NCBI RefSeq assembly: GCF_003797825.1
Contig: NZ_RKME01000015.1
Coordinates: forward strand, 62,001-126,000
DNA from: Gordonia sp. OPL2
Lineage (GTDB): Bacteria > Actinomycetota > Actinomycetes > Mycobacteriales > Mycobacteriaceae
Length of the DNA stretch: 64,000 nucleotides
Direction: 5' to 3'
The position numbers and the translations under genes are program-made. The notes below the pieces were generated by a model. The model was not told the DNA's origin, searched no databases, and worked only from the letters and a program-made list of their open reading frames with translations. Shown here piece by piece: positions 8,701 to 17,928 of the stretch (position 1 is the first letter of the stretch; the number at the start of each line of letters is the position of its first letter).

Positions 8701-9589
8701 CATCGACGAGGCGAAGATCGGAAAGCGCTCGTTCCTGGGCAACTCGGGTATGACCGGGCCGGGCCGCAAGGTCCCGAAGAACAGCCTTGTCGCCGTGTTG
8801 TCGGCGACCCCGGACCGCGCGAAGTCGGGCTCGAGTTGGCTGGGCAGTCCACCGGTCCGGTTGCGCCGCACCGCGGCCACGTCCGACACCTCCCGCACCT
8901 TCGACCCGTCACGCGGACTCAAGGCTGCCCGGGCGGTCGTCGAGACGCTGCGCATCATCCCGGTCATCGTGTCGTTCGGACTCGGTGTGTTCATGCTGAT
9001 CGGATTGCAGTACATCGCGCAGCACACGGCGTATTGGGTCGCAGCGCTGGTCAGTGGGCTGCTGCTGTTGGTCGCCGGCGCAGCCGCCTGCTGTATCGCC
9101 GCTGCCGCGAAGTGGTTGGTCGTCGGACGCATCGACGTCTCCGAACACCCACTGTGGAGCTCGTTCGTGTGGCGCAACGAGTTGTCGGATGCCTTCGTCG
9201 AGACCGTCGCCGCACCGTGGTTCGCCAACGCGGCCACCGGGACCCCGATCCTGAACCTGTGGCTGCGCATGCTCGGGGCGCACATCGGCAAGGGCGTGTG
9301 GTGTGAGACCTATTGGCTGCCCGAGGCAGACCTGGTGACCCTCGGCGACGGTGCCACCGTGCAACGCGGATGTGTGGTGCAGACGCACCTGTTCCACGAT
9401 CGCGTGATGGCGATCGACCGCGTCGTGCTGGAGGCGGGATCGACGCTAGGCCCCCACTGCGTCGCGCTGCCCGCCTCGGGTCTCGGCGAGAGTGCGACGG
9501 TCGGGCCGGCCTCGCTGGTCATGCGTGGCGATGTGGTGCCGGCCCATACCCGCTGGCAGGGCAATCCGATCGCGCCCTGGAGCGGGTGA
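5729..9589 (+). CDS. Pls/PosA-family nonribosomal peptide synthetase
   Basis: A 1286-residue single-module synthetase of the epsilon-poly-lysine synthetase (Pls) type. Domains: adenylation, about 20-490 (IIFTSGSTGTPKGVAVTH near 152, NTYGPTEATV, YRSGDLV, LPTRTSGKVDRNALP); carrier domain with phosphopantetheine Ser in FFAEGGGSLAAAQ near 532; then hydrophobic segments (about 590-680, 830-900, 1070-1130) separating three similar soluble domains (about 710-815, 945-1050, 1180-1285), each with hexapeptide-repeat-like turns such as IGDGASIEPEV, IGDGAFLADDT and LGDGATVQRG. In Pls, such tandem domains join monomers into an isopeptide homopolymer. The amino acid used cannot be read off safely. Starts with GTG; the frame is closed by a stop just upstream, so no longer start is possible. 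No partner genes adjoin it. Product is probably a membrane-side peptide; identity inferred only. Confidence 0.88.
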   Translation: MVIPPQFLLSSQASAPRTLCDVLDDTAARFPDEPAIDDGELSLTYGQLLALVRRGAERLTAAGVAPGGRVGIRMQSGTRHLYVAILSALYAGAAYVPVDADDPDERAELVFGEAGVDVILDGDGVTALPDAPDGPAPTRPSTDDDAWIIFTSGSTGTPKGVAVTHRNAAAFVDAEARMFLLDDPLGPDDRVLAGLSVAFDASCEEMWLAWRYGACLVPAPRALVRSGMDLGPWLVQRDITVVSTVPTLASLWPPEALEAVRLLIFGGEACPPELAERLAVEGREVWNTYGPTEATVVACAAPLDGTGPVRIGLPLPGWDLAVVGPDGQPVAEGAVGELVIGGVGLARYLDPAKDAEKYAPMPTLGWERAYRSGDLVRLDPAGLLFQGRADDQVKVGGRRIELGEIDNALQQLPGVSGAAAAVRKSAAGNSLLVGYLVSPHPDFDVAAAHATLADQLPAPMVPRLALVDELPTRTSGKVDRNALPWPLPGTASSEESEDLSDTEVWVAECWTDVLGVVIDDPRADFFAEGGGSLAAAQLVTALRTRYPDITVADLYDHPRLGSLAEMLEARTPSSVVVERDVTPTPRRAGLAQLALSIPLTTLTGLQWATWLGVVNNVAIEVVDRAARDVPWLVPVNWWVLLIAFLVFITPPGRMAIAATGSRLLLAGLTPGTYPRGGSTHIRLWVAERLLEASGAANLSGAPWMIYLARAFGATIGRGVDLHTIPPVTGFLTIGDGASIEPEVDLAGWWIDGDRVHIGEIVIKRGASVGARSTLLPGAVVGRDAEVEPGSAVRGRVKAGQHWAGSPAAKVRKAAHPWPDHRPPRGTQWVPVYVISSMLLAAIPLIALGAGLAVMGSWALHADRLRSVGLRCLALLPVATLTSLLVFAVVTAVLVRLLSLGLSKGYHPVRSRVGWQVWMTERLLDSARTYLFPLYASLLTPWWFRILGVKVGVGTEISTALVLPKFTTIGDGAFLADDTMVASYELGGGWLHIDEAKIGKRSFLGNSGMTGPGRKVPKNSLVAVLSATPDRAKSGSSWLGSPPVRLRRTAATSDTSRTFDPSRGLKAARAVVETLRIIPVIVSFGLGVFMLIGLQYIAQHTAYWVAALVSGLLLLVAGAAACCIAAAAKWLVVGRIDVSEHPLWSSFVWRNELSDAFVETVAAPWFANAATGTPILNLWLRMLGAHIGKGVWCETYWLPEADLVTLGDGATVQRGCVVQTHLFHDRVMAIDRVVLEAGSTLGPHCVALPASGLGESATVGPASLVMRGDVVPAHTRWQGNPIAPWSG

Positions 9590-9641
9590 GGTCTACCCGA
9601 CCGGCCGATCGAGCGAACCGTGTACTCGGCACAAACGTGCG

Positions 9642-9684
9642 GAGGTTGCCGTTTGGTCCGGTCCGCGGACCAAACGGCAACCTC
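9642..9684. terminator. Bidirectional hairpin between convergent genes
   Basis: Perfect 19-bp inverted repeat (arms 9642-9660 and 9666-9684) with a 5-base loop (GTCCG). No U-tract on either side, as is common for actinobacterial terminators. Lies between the ends of the Pls-like gene (+) and the DoxX gene (-), so it can serve both. Confidence 0.8.
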
Positions 9685-9725
9685 ACCACGGCCCTAGCTC
9701 ACCCCGCCGACAGGGCAGGACCCGA

Positions 9726-10151
9726 CTACTCGACGACAGCACCCCGACGTCGGCGACGGAACACATAGTGGTCGGCCGCGGCACTGCCCGCCTGGGCGAA
9801 GCCGACGGCGAGCAGACCGGCGATGAGGGCGAGCGGGAGTTCGTATCCGCCGTCACTGTTCCAGAACCCGGCGTCCCAATGGGCGTAGGCGATGGCACCG
9901 ATCATGTCTGCGATCAACAGGATCGAGACGATCGGCAGGAACAACCCGAGGATCAGCAGGATGCCGCCGATGAACTCGACCCACGTCGCATACTGCGCCG
10001 CCAAGTCCGGAGCGGGAATGCCCATGGCATCGAATCCCTTCTCCACGTTGCTGATTCCGTTGGTGTGCAGCTTCTGCCACCCGTGCATGATGAAGATGTA
10101 ACCGAGAAGTAGTCGCGCCAAGAAAAATGTCACGCTGCGTACACCGAACAT
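9726..10151 (-). CDS. DoxX-family membrane protein
   Basis: 141-residue integral membrane protein of the DoxX/SURF4-like family, four predicted helices: FFLARLLLGYIFIMHGWQKL, TWVEFIGGILLILGLFLPIV, ILLIADMIGAIAYAH and LPLALIAGLLAVGFA. The HGWQKL motif at the end of helix 1 and the E of helix 2 (WVEFIGG) are typical. In mycobacteria DoxX forms a membrane complex with superoxide dismutase and a thiol transferase (SseA) that protects against oxidants, but those partners are not here, and many DoxX paralogues have unknown roles. Ends with a basic tail (FRRRRRG). Monocistronic; faces the M1 peptidase gene divergently across about 190 bases. Confidence 0.85.
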   Translation of the reverse strand: MFGVRSVTFFLARLLLGYIFIMHGWQKLHTNGISNVEKGFDAMGIPAPDLAAQYATWVEFIGGILLILGLFLPIVSILLIADMIGAIAYAHWDAGFWNSDGGYELPLALIAGLLAVGFAQAGSAAADHYVFRRRRRGAVVE

Positions 10152-10337
10152 GGTCTCCCTTTCGTTCCCGACCCCAATGAAGCGGACTGCGGTCCGGTTT
10201 CGTCCTCCAGCTTCTCACGACCTTGCCGCCCGGTGCAGCCCGGGTGCGGCAGGTAACCTAAGTGTCCGCGACCGACGACGGCCGTGGGGGAAAACGCGCC
10301 GCGACACCTGGTCGCTTTCGAACAGACAGGAGAGTCA

Positions 10338-11693
10338 GTGCCGGGAAAGTCGGCCAAGGGTCCACGTCAGCCCCTTCTCGGCGCTCCGCTCGACGCTCTC
10401 GATCCGTACCTGCCCGACAACGGCAACCTGGGGTACCGCATCTCGCGGTACGACCTGGATCTCGAGTACAAGGTCACGCCGAACCGGCTCGAAGGCACCG
10501 CCACGCTGACCGCGACGTCGTTCATCCATCTGCAGCGCTTCACCCTCGACCTGGCGTCGACCATGTCCGTGTCACGGGTGTCGGTGAACGACAAGCGAGC
10601 CCGGTACTCCCATCGCAATCGCAAGCTCGCGATCACCCCCGACACCCCGATTCCGCCGGGCGGCGCGATGACGATCGTGATCCGATATTCGGGCACCCCG
10701 CGCCCGATCCGTGGCGACTGGGGTGAGGTCGGCTGGGAAGAGCTCACCGACGGGGCGTTGTGCGCCAACCAGCCCAACGGTGCGGCGTCCTGGTTCCCGT
10801 GCGACGACCATCCGAGCGCGAAGGCGCCCTACCGGATCGCCATCACCACCGACAGCCCGTATTACGCGCTCGCCAACGGCGTACTGGAATCCAGGCGCAC
10901 CCGGGCCGCCCAGACCACCTGGGTGTATCAGCAGGTCGAGCCGATGCCGACGTATCTGGCCTCGGTGCAGATCGGGATGTACAAGAAGAAGACGTTGGCC
11001 ACCAAACCGGTTCCGGTCACCGCGATCCTGCCGCCGCGCCTGATGCGCACGTTCGACGTCGACTTCGGCCGACAGGTCGAGATGGTCGAGGCCTTCGTCG
11101 AGATGTTCGGCCCGTATCCCTTCCCCGGGTACACCGTCGTCGTCACCGACGACTCGCTGGAGATCCCCATCGAGGCGCAGAGTTTCTCGACCTTCGGCGC
11201 CAACCACTGCGACGGCACGGGCCACGCCGAACGGCTCGTCGCCCATGAACTCGCCCATCAGTGGTTCGGCAACTCGGTGACCCTGTCGCGGTGGCGCGAC
11301 ATCTGGCTGCACGAGGGTTTCGCCTGCTACGCGGAGTGGTTGTGGAGTCAGCACTCCGGCGGCAAGAGCGCCTCCGAGTGGGCGCGTCACTACTACGAGA
11401 AGCTCGCCGCACATCCGGTACGGGCCACCCTGGCCGACCCCGGACCGCGACGGATGTTCGACGACTGGGTCTACAAGCGCGGCGCGCTGACGCTGCACGC
11501 CCTGCGGCTGAGCATCGGCGACGGCAACTTCTTCGCGCTCCTGCGGCGCTGGACCGACAAATACCGCTACGGCTCGGCCACCACCGAGGACTTCATCGCC
11601 CTGGCCGCGAACTACTCGACGATGTCCCTCGGACCGCTGTGGGACGAATGGTTGTTCACCGCCGCGCTGCCGTCGTTCCCCGGGCCGTCCTGA
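10338..11693 (+). CDS. Short M1-family zinc metallopeptidase
   Basis: Aminopeptidase-like zinc peptidase, 451 residues, consisting of the N-terminal beta domain (about 20-190) and the catalytic domain (about 200-440) only; classic PepN enzymes are nearly twice as long. Zinc site HELAHQWFGNSVTLSRW with the third ligand Glu in WLHEGFACYAEW is intact. The usual exopeptidase GAMEN motif is not present; in its place stands IPIEAQSFSTFG, so strict aminopeptidase activity should not be assumed. Tyr that stabilises the transition state may be in DWVYKRGALTLHALR. I start at GTG 10338 because AGGAGA lies 5-10 bases before it; a GTG at 10284 is in frame but has no ribosome site. No signal peptide. Followed 14 bases later by the flippase-like gene. 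Confidence 0.86.
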   Translation: MPGKSAKGPRQPLLGAPLDALDPYLPDNGNLGYRISRYDLDLEYKVTPNRLEGTATLTATSFIHLQRFTLDLASTMSVSRVSVNDKRARYSHRNRKLAITPDTPIPPGGAMTIVIRYSGTPRPIRGDWGEVGWEELTDGALCANQPNGAASWFPCDDHPSAKAPYRIAITTDSPYYALANGVLESRRTRAAQTTWVYQQVEPMPTYLASVQIGMYKKKTLATKPVPVTAILPPRLMRTFDVDFGRQVEMVEAFVEMFGPYPFPGYTVVVTDDSLEIPIEAQSFSTFGANHCDGTGHAERLVAHELAHQWFGNSVTLSRWRDIWLHEGFACYAEWLWSQHSGGKSASEWARHYYEKLAAHPVRATLADPGPRRMFDDWVYKRGALTLHALRLSIGDGNFFALLRRWTDKYRYGSATTEDFIALAANYSTMSLGPLWDEWLFTAALPSFPGPS

Positions 11694-11707
11694 GCGAACC
11701 GATCCCG

Positions 11708-12982
11708 ATGTCCGACGACGACCGCGTCCCCACAGCGGCACCTCCGGCCGCGGGGGCACTGGGTCGGGTGACGATCGCGACGCTCGTCGCGGCTGCCTCC
11801 GGCTACCTCGTACTCCTGCTCGCCGCACGACATCTCGGCGCGGCGGGCTACGCGGTGTTCGCCGTCTTCTGGGCCGCCTACGGCATGGTGACCGGCGCGC
11901 AGAACGGGCAGCTGCAGGAAACCACCCGCTCGGTACGCGCCGCCGTCGACGGACACGTCGCCACCGCCGCCCGCCCCTGGCTGGTCAACACCACGATCGG
12001 GGTGATCCTGGGCGCACTGGTCGCGGCGACCTCGCCACTGTGGAGTGGGCACGTGTTCACCGAGCATCGCTGGCTGTCGGTGCTGCTGCTGTCGATCGGG
12101 GTGGCGTCGTTCGCCGTCTACGCACATCTCGCCGGCGCCCTGTCGGGGTCGGTGTCCTGGGGCGCGTTCGCCACACTGCTGTCCGTCGACGCACTGATCC
12201 GGCTCGTCGGCGCCGTCCTCGCGGTCGCCGTCGGCGCCGACGTCACGGCGTTCCTGATCATCACCGTCATCGGTTCGGTGTCGTGGATGCTGCTCCTGCT
12301 GACCTCGACGACCGCACGGCGCGCGATCGGCCTCCCCGGAGACGTCGGATCGCGGCGACTCGCCACCAACACGGTCACCGCCATGGCCGCGGCAGCCGCG
12401 AGTGCCGTCCTCGTGATGGGCTTCCCGGTGCTCATCAACGCGACGGCCGGGCGGTCCGCCGAATCCGCGACCGTCGGGGCGGTGGTCCTGGCCGTCACCC
12501 TCACCCGGGCGCCGCTGCTGGTGCCGCTGAACAGTTTTCAGGGCGTGCTGATCACCCGTTTCGTCGACGGCCGCGACCACCTCGCAGCCGCGCTGCGCAG
12601 TCCCGCCGCGGCCGTGGTGGTCATCGGGATCGCCGGTTCCGGCCTCGCCTGGCTGATCGGACCGTGGTTGATGACGACGGTCTTCGGTGCCGACTTCCGG
12701 TTACCGGGCGCGACGCTGGCGGCGCTGACGATGGGGGCGACGGTGCTCGCGCTGCTGACCGTGACCGGCGCCGCGGCGATCGCCGTGGGTGCCCATCGCT
12801 GGTACGCGGCGGGCTGGTGGTGCGCGACCATCGCCTCGGTCGCGCTACTGCTGGTCCCGGTCGGAGTCCAAGGCCGCGTCGCGCTCGCCCTGGCCGGCGG
12901 TCCCGTCGTCGGGATGCTGGTTCACGCGGTCGCGTTGGGCCGACGCAACACCGTCCCCACGGTCGCCGCCACCCGCGATTGA
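11708..12982 (+). CDS. Polysaccharide-flippase-like membrane protein (Rv3630-like)
   Basis: 424-residue polytopic protein with about 12 predicted helices spread over the whole length (for example GRVTIATLVAAASGYLVLLL, LVNTTIGVILGALVAATSP, VALLLVPVGVQGRVALALAG). Topology and position match the MurJ/Wzx-like integral membrane protein Rv3630, which lies next to the polyprenyl-phosphate glycosyltransferase Rv3631 in M. tuberculosis. Likely moves or accommodates a lipid-linked sugar across the membrane; this is inference from fold and neighbours. Start at ATG 11708, 14 bases after the peptidase stop. Its 3' end overlaps the end of the opposing GT2 gene by 61 bases, an unusually long tail-to-tail overlap. 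Confidence 0.72.
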   Translation: MSDDDRVPTAAPPAAGALGRVTIATLVAAASGYLVLLLAARHLGAAGYAVFAVFWAAYGMVTGAQNGQLQETTRSVRAAVDGHVATAARPWLVNTTIGVILGALVAATSPLWSGHVFTEHRWLSVLLLSIGVASFAVYAHLAGALSGSVSWGAFATLLSVDALIRLVGAVLAVAVGADVTAFLIITVIGSVSWMLLLLTSTTARRAIGLPGDVGSRRLATNTVTAMAAAAASAVLVMGFPVLINATAGRSAESATVGAVVLAVTLTRAPLLVPLNSFQGVLITRFVDGRDHLAAALRSPAAAVVVIGIAGSGLAWLIGPWLMTTVFGADFRLPGATLAALTMGATVLALLTVTGAAAIAVGAHRWYAAGWWCATIASVALLLVPVGVQGRVALALAGGPVVGMLVHAVALGRRNTVPTVAATRD

Positions 12983-13812
12983 GCGTGATGCAGGCGCGAC
13001 GTCGCGTGTAGCCGGGCGGCCCGGGCGGCTCGAGGCCACCCACGCTGTGCGCATCGTCGGGCCTCGGCGCCGAAGAACGCGTTCTCCTCCGCGAACCGCC
13101 GGCCGTCGACGGCCTGCACCGAACTCACCGACGCGTCGTGCCGGCGATATCGGAAAACGACCGTGGGGTCGTGGACGAGGGAGCCGCCGTCGGCAGCCAG
13201 GTCGACGAGCAGTGCGAGGTCGAGAACGATTTCGAGACTCGGACGGAAGCCCACCTCCCGGACGGGCGCGGTGCGCCACAGCAACGACGGGAAGTAGGTC
13301 CAATTCCCGTGGTAGAGGCTGGTCGCCATCGACTCTCCGGCAAGCACGACAGGTGTCCCCGGGTGTGTGCTCGGCGTCAGAACGGACTTGATCCGATCGC
13401 CCAGCGGTCGCACGACGCGGTCGCGGTCGTCGATGACCTCGACGCCGGGCGCCACGACCGAGGCGTCCGGATGCGCGGTCGCCAGTGCCCGGACGGTGCC
13501 CAGATAGTCCGGCAGCATCACGTCGTCGCAGCCCATCACCACGAAGTGGTCGGCCTCGACGAGTTCGACGCATCGTCGGAAATTGCCGTTGACCCCGAGA
13601 TTGGTCGTGTTGCGGCGATAGTGCACCCGCGGATCGGTGAGCGACTCGAGCCAGATGCGCGGCTCCGGATCGGGAAAGCAGTCGTCGACGACGACGAGTC
13701 GCAGGTCGCCGTCGCGCTGACCCAGCACGCTGGACACGGCCTGCCGGAACTGCGCGACATCACCGTAGAACGGCATCATCACGTCGATCGGCACGCGACC
13801 AGGGTAGGTCAT
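12922..13812 (-). CDS. Family 2 glycosyltransferase
   Basis: 296-residue GT-A glycosyltransferase, probably cytosolic or membrane-associated, transferring a sugar from an NDP donor during envelope glycan synthesis. Motifs: VPIDVMMPFYGDVAQFRQAV (nucleotide-binding start), LRLVVVDDCFPDPEP, NLGVNGNFRRCVE, and the metal-binding region HFVVMGCDDVMLPDYL, where CDD takes the DXD place. C-terminal half has ILWRTAPVREVGF-type acceptor region (written here SLLWRTAPVREVGF). Start at ATG 13812, 31 bases from the divergent PpgS-like gene; an upstream ATG at 13845 would run into that promoter. Not part of the recalled M. tuberculosis order, so it may be a lineage-specific addition. Acceptor unknown. Confidence 0.8.
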   Translation of the reverse strand: MTYPGRVPIDVMMPFYGDVAQFRQAVSSVLGQRDGDLRLVVVDDCFPDPEPRIWLESLTDPRVHYRRNTTNLGVNGNFRRCVELVEADHFVVMGCDDVMLPDYLGTVRALATAHPDASVVAPGVEVIDDRDRVVRPLGDRIKSVLTPSTHPGTPVVLAGESMATSLYHGNWTYFPSLLWRTAPVREVGFRPSLEIVLDLALLVDLAADGGSLVHDPTVVFRYRRHDASVSSVQAVDGRRFAEENAFFGAEARRCAQRGWPRAARAARLHATSRLHHAQSRVAATVGTVLRRPNATA

Positions 13813-13830
13813 GGCCGCGACGGCCTCGGC

Positions 13831-13836
13831 TAGGGT
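13831..13836 (+). promoter_or_regulatory. -10 box for leaderless PpgS-like mRNA
   Basis: TAGGGT followed by 7 bases and the ATG at 13844. A TANNNT box at this distance places the transcript start on or next to the initiation codon, the usual layout of leaderless actinobacterial genes. Confidence 0.55.
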
Positions 13837-13843
13837 TACCGTC

Positions 13844-14563
13844 ATGACCTCGGGCTCCACCAGCAACGATGACGTGTGGCTGGTCATACCCGTCTTCAAC
13901 GAGGCCGAGGTGATCCGGGACGTGGTGAGCGCGGCCGCGCGCACCTTCCCGAACATCGTGTGCGTCGACGACGGCAGTCGGGACGGGTCGTCGGCCGAGA
14001 TCCGTGCCGCGGCGGCCTCCGCCGACGGCATCCGCCTCGTCCGCCATCCGGTCAACCTCGGTCAGGGAGCCGCGATCCAGACCGGCGTCGAGTACGCACG
14101 CGCACAGCCGAACGCCCGCTTCTTCGTCACGTTCGACGCCGACGGTCAGCACCGCGTCGAGGACGTCGTCGCGATGGTCGATCGGCTGCGGAGCGAGCCG
14201 GTCGACATCGTCGTCGGCACCCGGTTCGCCGAGGGACGCAGCGAATCGGTGCCACTGGTCCGACGAATGGCGTTGCGCACCATCGTGTTCCTCAGTCCTC
14301 GTACACGTCGACTCGGATTGACCGACGCGCACAACGGGTTACGTGCCTTCAACCGGACCGTCGCCGACGACCTCGACCTGATGATGAGCGGGATGAGTCA
14401 CGCCTCCGAGTTCGTCGCGCTCATCGACCACTATCACTGGCGCGTCACCGAACAGCCGGTGACGATCCTCTACACCGACTACTCACGAGCCAAGGGGCAG
14501 TCCCTGATCAACGGCGTGAACATCGTCGCCGACGGTCTGCTGCACGGCCGTATGAGGAAGTGA
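13844..14563 (+). CDS. Polyprenyl-phosphate glycosyltransferase, PpgS/Rv3631-like
   Basis: 239-residue GT2 enzyme of the dolichol/polyprenyl-phosphate sugar synthase type. Motifs: VWLVIPVFNEAEVIRDVV at the N-terminus, VCVDDGSRDGS, LVRHPVNLGQGAAIQTGVEYA and the metal-binding FFVTFDADGQHRVEDV (DXD), then GTRFAEGRSESVPLVRR. The M. tuberculosis relative Rv3631 makes polyprenyl-phospho-N-acetylgalactosamine used to decorate arabinogalactan and is helped by the small membrane protein Rv3632. Here the same pair is kept, with the DUF2304 gene 5 bases downstream. Sugar specificity (GalNAc, glucose or mannose) cannot be decided from sequence. Start chosen at ATG 13844, where the conserved region begins; ATG 13811 is an alternative but lies before the -10 box. 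Confidence 0.85.
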   Translation: MTSGSTSNDDVWLVIPVFNEAEVIRDVVSAAARTFPNIVCVDDGSRDGSSAEIRAAAASADGIRLVRHPVNLGQGAAIQTGVEYARAQPNARFFVTFDADGQHRVEDVVAMVDRLRSEPVDIVVGTRFAEGRSESVPLVRRMALRTIVFLSPRTRRLGLTDAHNGLRAFNRTVADDLDLMMSGMSHASEFVALIDHYHWRVTEQPVTILYTDYSRAKGQSLINGVNIVADGLLHGRMRK

Positions 14564-14568
14564 GCCCG

Positions 14569-14916
14569 ATGATCTGGTTGCAGATCCTGGCGATTCTGGG
14601 CGTGTTCGCCCTGGTCGCGTTCTTCATCGTCCACCGCGGGACCGCCCGAGCGTCGGCCGGGGTGAAGCTGCTGTTCGTCGCCTTCGTGGTGTTCGGTGTG
14701 TACGCGATGCTGCGACAGGACGACGTGACGTGGGTGGCCAACAAGATCGGCATCCAGCGTGGCCTCGATCTGGTGCTGTTCCTGCTGGTGATCGCCTTCG
14801 CCTTCACCACCGTCTCCACCTACCTGCGCTTCCGCGAACTCGAGATCAAGTACGCGCGGCTGGCGCGGGCGATCGCCCTGCAGAATGCGGAGAATCAGTC
14901 GCCTGAGCAGCGGTGA
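14569..14916 (+). CDS. DUF2304 small membrane protein (Rv3632-like)
   Basis: 115 residues with three predicted helices (MIWLQILAILGVFALVAFFIV, AGVKLLFVAFVVFGVYAML, LDLVLFLLVIAFAFTTVSTYL) and a C-terminal coiled region FRELEIKYARLARAIALQNAE, the standard DUF2304 layout. Its M. tuberculosis counterpart Rv3632 is reported to enhance activity of the adjacent polyprenyl-phosphate glycosyltransferase; the 5-base spacing to that gene here supports the same partnership. No ribosome site is obvious other than GTGAGCCC, so it is likely translationally coupled. Followed by a repeat-rich convergent region. Confidence 0.82.
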   Translation: MIWLQILAILGVFALVAFFIVHRGTARASAGVKLLFVAFVVFGVYAMLRQDDVTWVANKIGIQRGLDLVLFLLVIAFAFTTVSTYLRFRELEIKYARLARAIALQNAENQSPEQR

Positions 14917-14924
14917 TCTCGATA

Positions 14925-15224
14925 CGTCCTCGGCTGGCGCCTCGGACTACTCGATCAGCGGGCGGGGCGAGCCGCCCCCCCGCTGGTCGAGTAGCCACGT
15001 GCGAGCGCAGCGAGCCCGAGGCGTATCGAGACCACCCGAGTAGCCCCACTGCTGGTCGAGTAGCCGGCGAGCTTGCGAGCCGTGCCCCACTGCTGGTCGA
15101 GTAGCCGGCGAGCTTGCGAGCCGTGCCCCACTGCTGGTCGAGTAGCCGGCGAGCTTGCGAGCCGTGCCCCACTGCTGGTCGAGTAGCCGGCGAGCTTGCG
15201 AGCCGGCGTATCGAGACCACCCAG
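14925..15224. repeat. Dispersed GTCGAGTA/GTATCGAGAC repeat cluster with 41-bp tandem array
   Basis: The 308 bases between the DUF2304 gene (+) and rmlC (-) hold no gene. They carry several copies of the cores GCTGGTCGAGTAGCC and CGTATCGAGACC (first copies 14981-15035 in one orientation, with an opposing CTACTCGATCAGC at 14947-14959). From 15044 to 15207 there is a perfect 41-bp unit (starting CCCCACTGCTGGTCGAGTAG) repeated three times plus a nearly complete fourth (15044, 15085, 15126, 15167). The same cores recur at 36786-36815 and 39780-40155, each time at the meeting point of convergent genes. Confidence 0.9.
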
Positions 15225-15857
15225 CTACTCAGCCACCGGACCGGACGCCAACCCTCGCAGGTACCCGGTGACGTCGTCGAACATCGGTAGCAGGCCGGAC
15301 TCCCGCGCTTCGGTCAATCCCGGTGCGGCGGTGTCCTTCGCGGACAGTTCGTACTCCAGCGGTGCGCCGTCGCGGGCCGTCGTCGGCCAGTCGATGCCGA
15401 GTTCGGGGTCGAGCGGATTGATGCCGTGTTCGGCGGTGGGGTTGTAGCCGGTCGAGCACAGGTAGGTGACGGTAGAGCCGTCGGCGAGGGCGCAGAAGGC
15501 GTGGCCGAGTCCTTCGGAGAGGTAGACGGCGCGGCGGTCGAGGTCGTCGAGCAGGACGGTGTCGTAGGTGCCGAACGTGGGTGAGCCGACGCGGATGTCG
15601 ACGATGACGTCGAGAATCGCCCCGGATGGGCAGGTGACGTATTTGGCCTGCCCGGGTGGGACGTCGGCGAAGTGCACACCCCGCAGCACACCGGCGGCCG
15701 AGACCGAGAGGTTGACCTGGGCGAGGTCGAGGCGGTGGCCGATGGCCTCGGCGAGCAGGTCACCCTTGAACACCTCGGCGAACAGGCCGCGGTCGTCGCC
15801 GTGCTGGACCGGGGTGATCTCCCAGGCACCGTCGATCGCCAATGGACGCAACTGCAT
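15225..15857 (-). CDS. rmlC: dTDP-4-dehydrorhamnose 3,5-epimerase
   Basis: Third enzyme of dTDP-L-rhamnose synthesis, epimerising C3 and C5 of dTDP-4-keto-6-deoxyglucose; the product supplies the rhamnose linker between peptidoglycan and arabinogalactan. 210-residue cupin: HGDDRGLFAEVFKGD, VNLSVSAAGVLRGVHFADVPPGQAKYVTC (catalytic His in RGVHF near residue 62), DVIVDIRVGSPTFG, YLSEGLGHAFCALADGSTVTYLC (catalytic Tyr region) and HGINPLDPELGIDWP. Length is slightly above the usual 185-200. Starts with ATG directly after the rmlA stop (TGA-ATG, no spacer), so the two are co-translated. Confidence 0.96.
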   Translation of the reverse strand: MQLRPLAIDGAWEITPVQHGDDRGLFAEVFKGDLLAEAIGHRLDLAQVNLSVSAAGVLRGVHFADVPPGQAKYVTCPSGAILDVIVDIRVGSPTFGTYDTVLLDDLDRRAVYLSEGLGHAFCALADGSTVTYLCSTGYNPTAEHGINPLDPELGIDWPTTARDGAPLEYELSAKDTAAPGLTEARESGLLPMFDDVTGYLRGLASGPVAE

Positions 15858-17813
<1,956 letters not shown>

Positions 17814-17925
17814 CCCTTCGTGACGCTCGCGAGCTCGCTCCTCAGGGATCGAGTAACGCTCGCGAGGCGGGTCCACCCCCGACCCCTGAGGAGCCGCCGA
17901 GCTCGCGAGGCGGCGTCACGAAGGG
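17814..17925. terminator. Long imperfect inverted repeat between convergent genes
   Basis: The outer arms CCCTTCGTGACGC (17814-17826) and its exact complement (17913-17925) enclose further matched pairs: CTCGCGAGCTCG with CGAGCTCGCGAG, and GCTCCTCAGGG with CCCTGAGGAGC. The whole 112-base interval can fold into one long, slightly interrupted stem. It starts one base after the rmlB stop and ends 3 bases before the end of the hydrolase gene, consistent with a two-way terminator. Confidence 0.75.
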
Positions 17926-17928
17926 GCC

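Noticed and set aside
15044-15207. CRISPR array
   Set aside because: Units are contiguous tandem copies with no unique spacers, and no cas genes are present.
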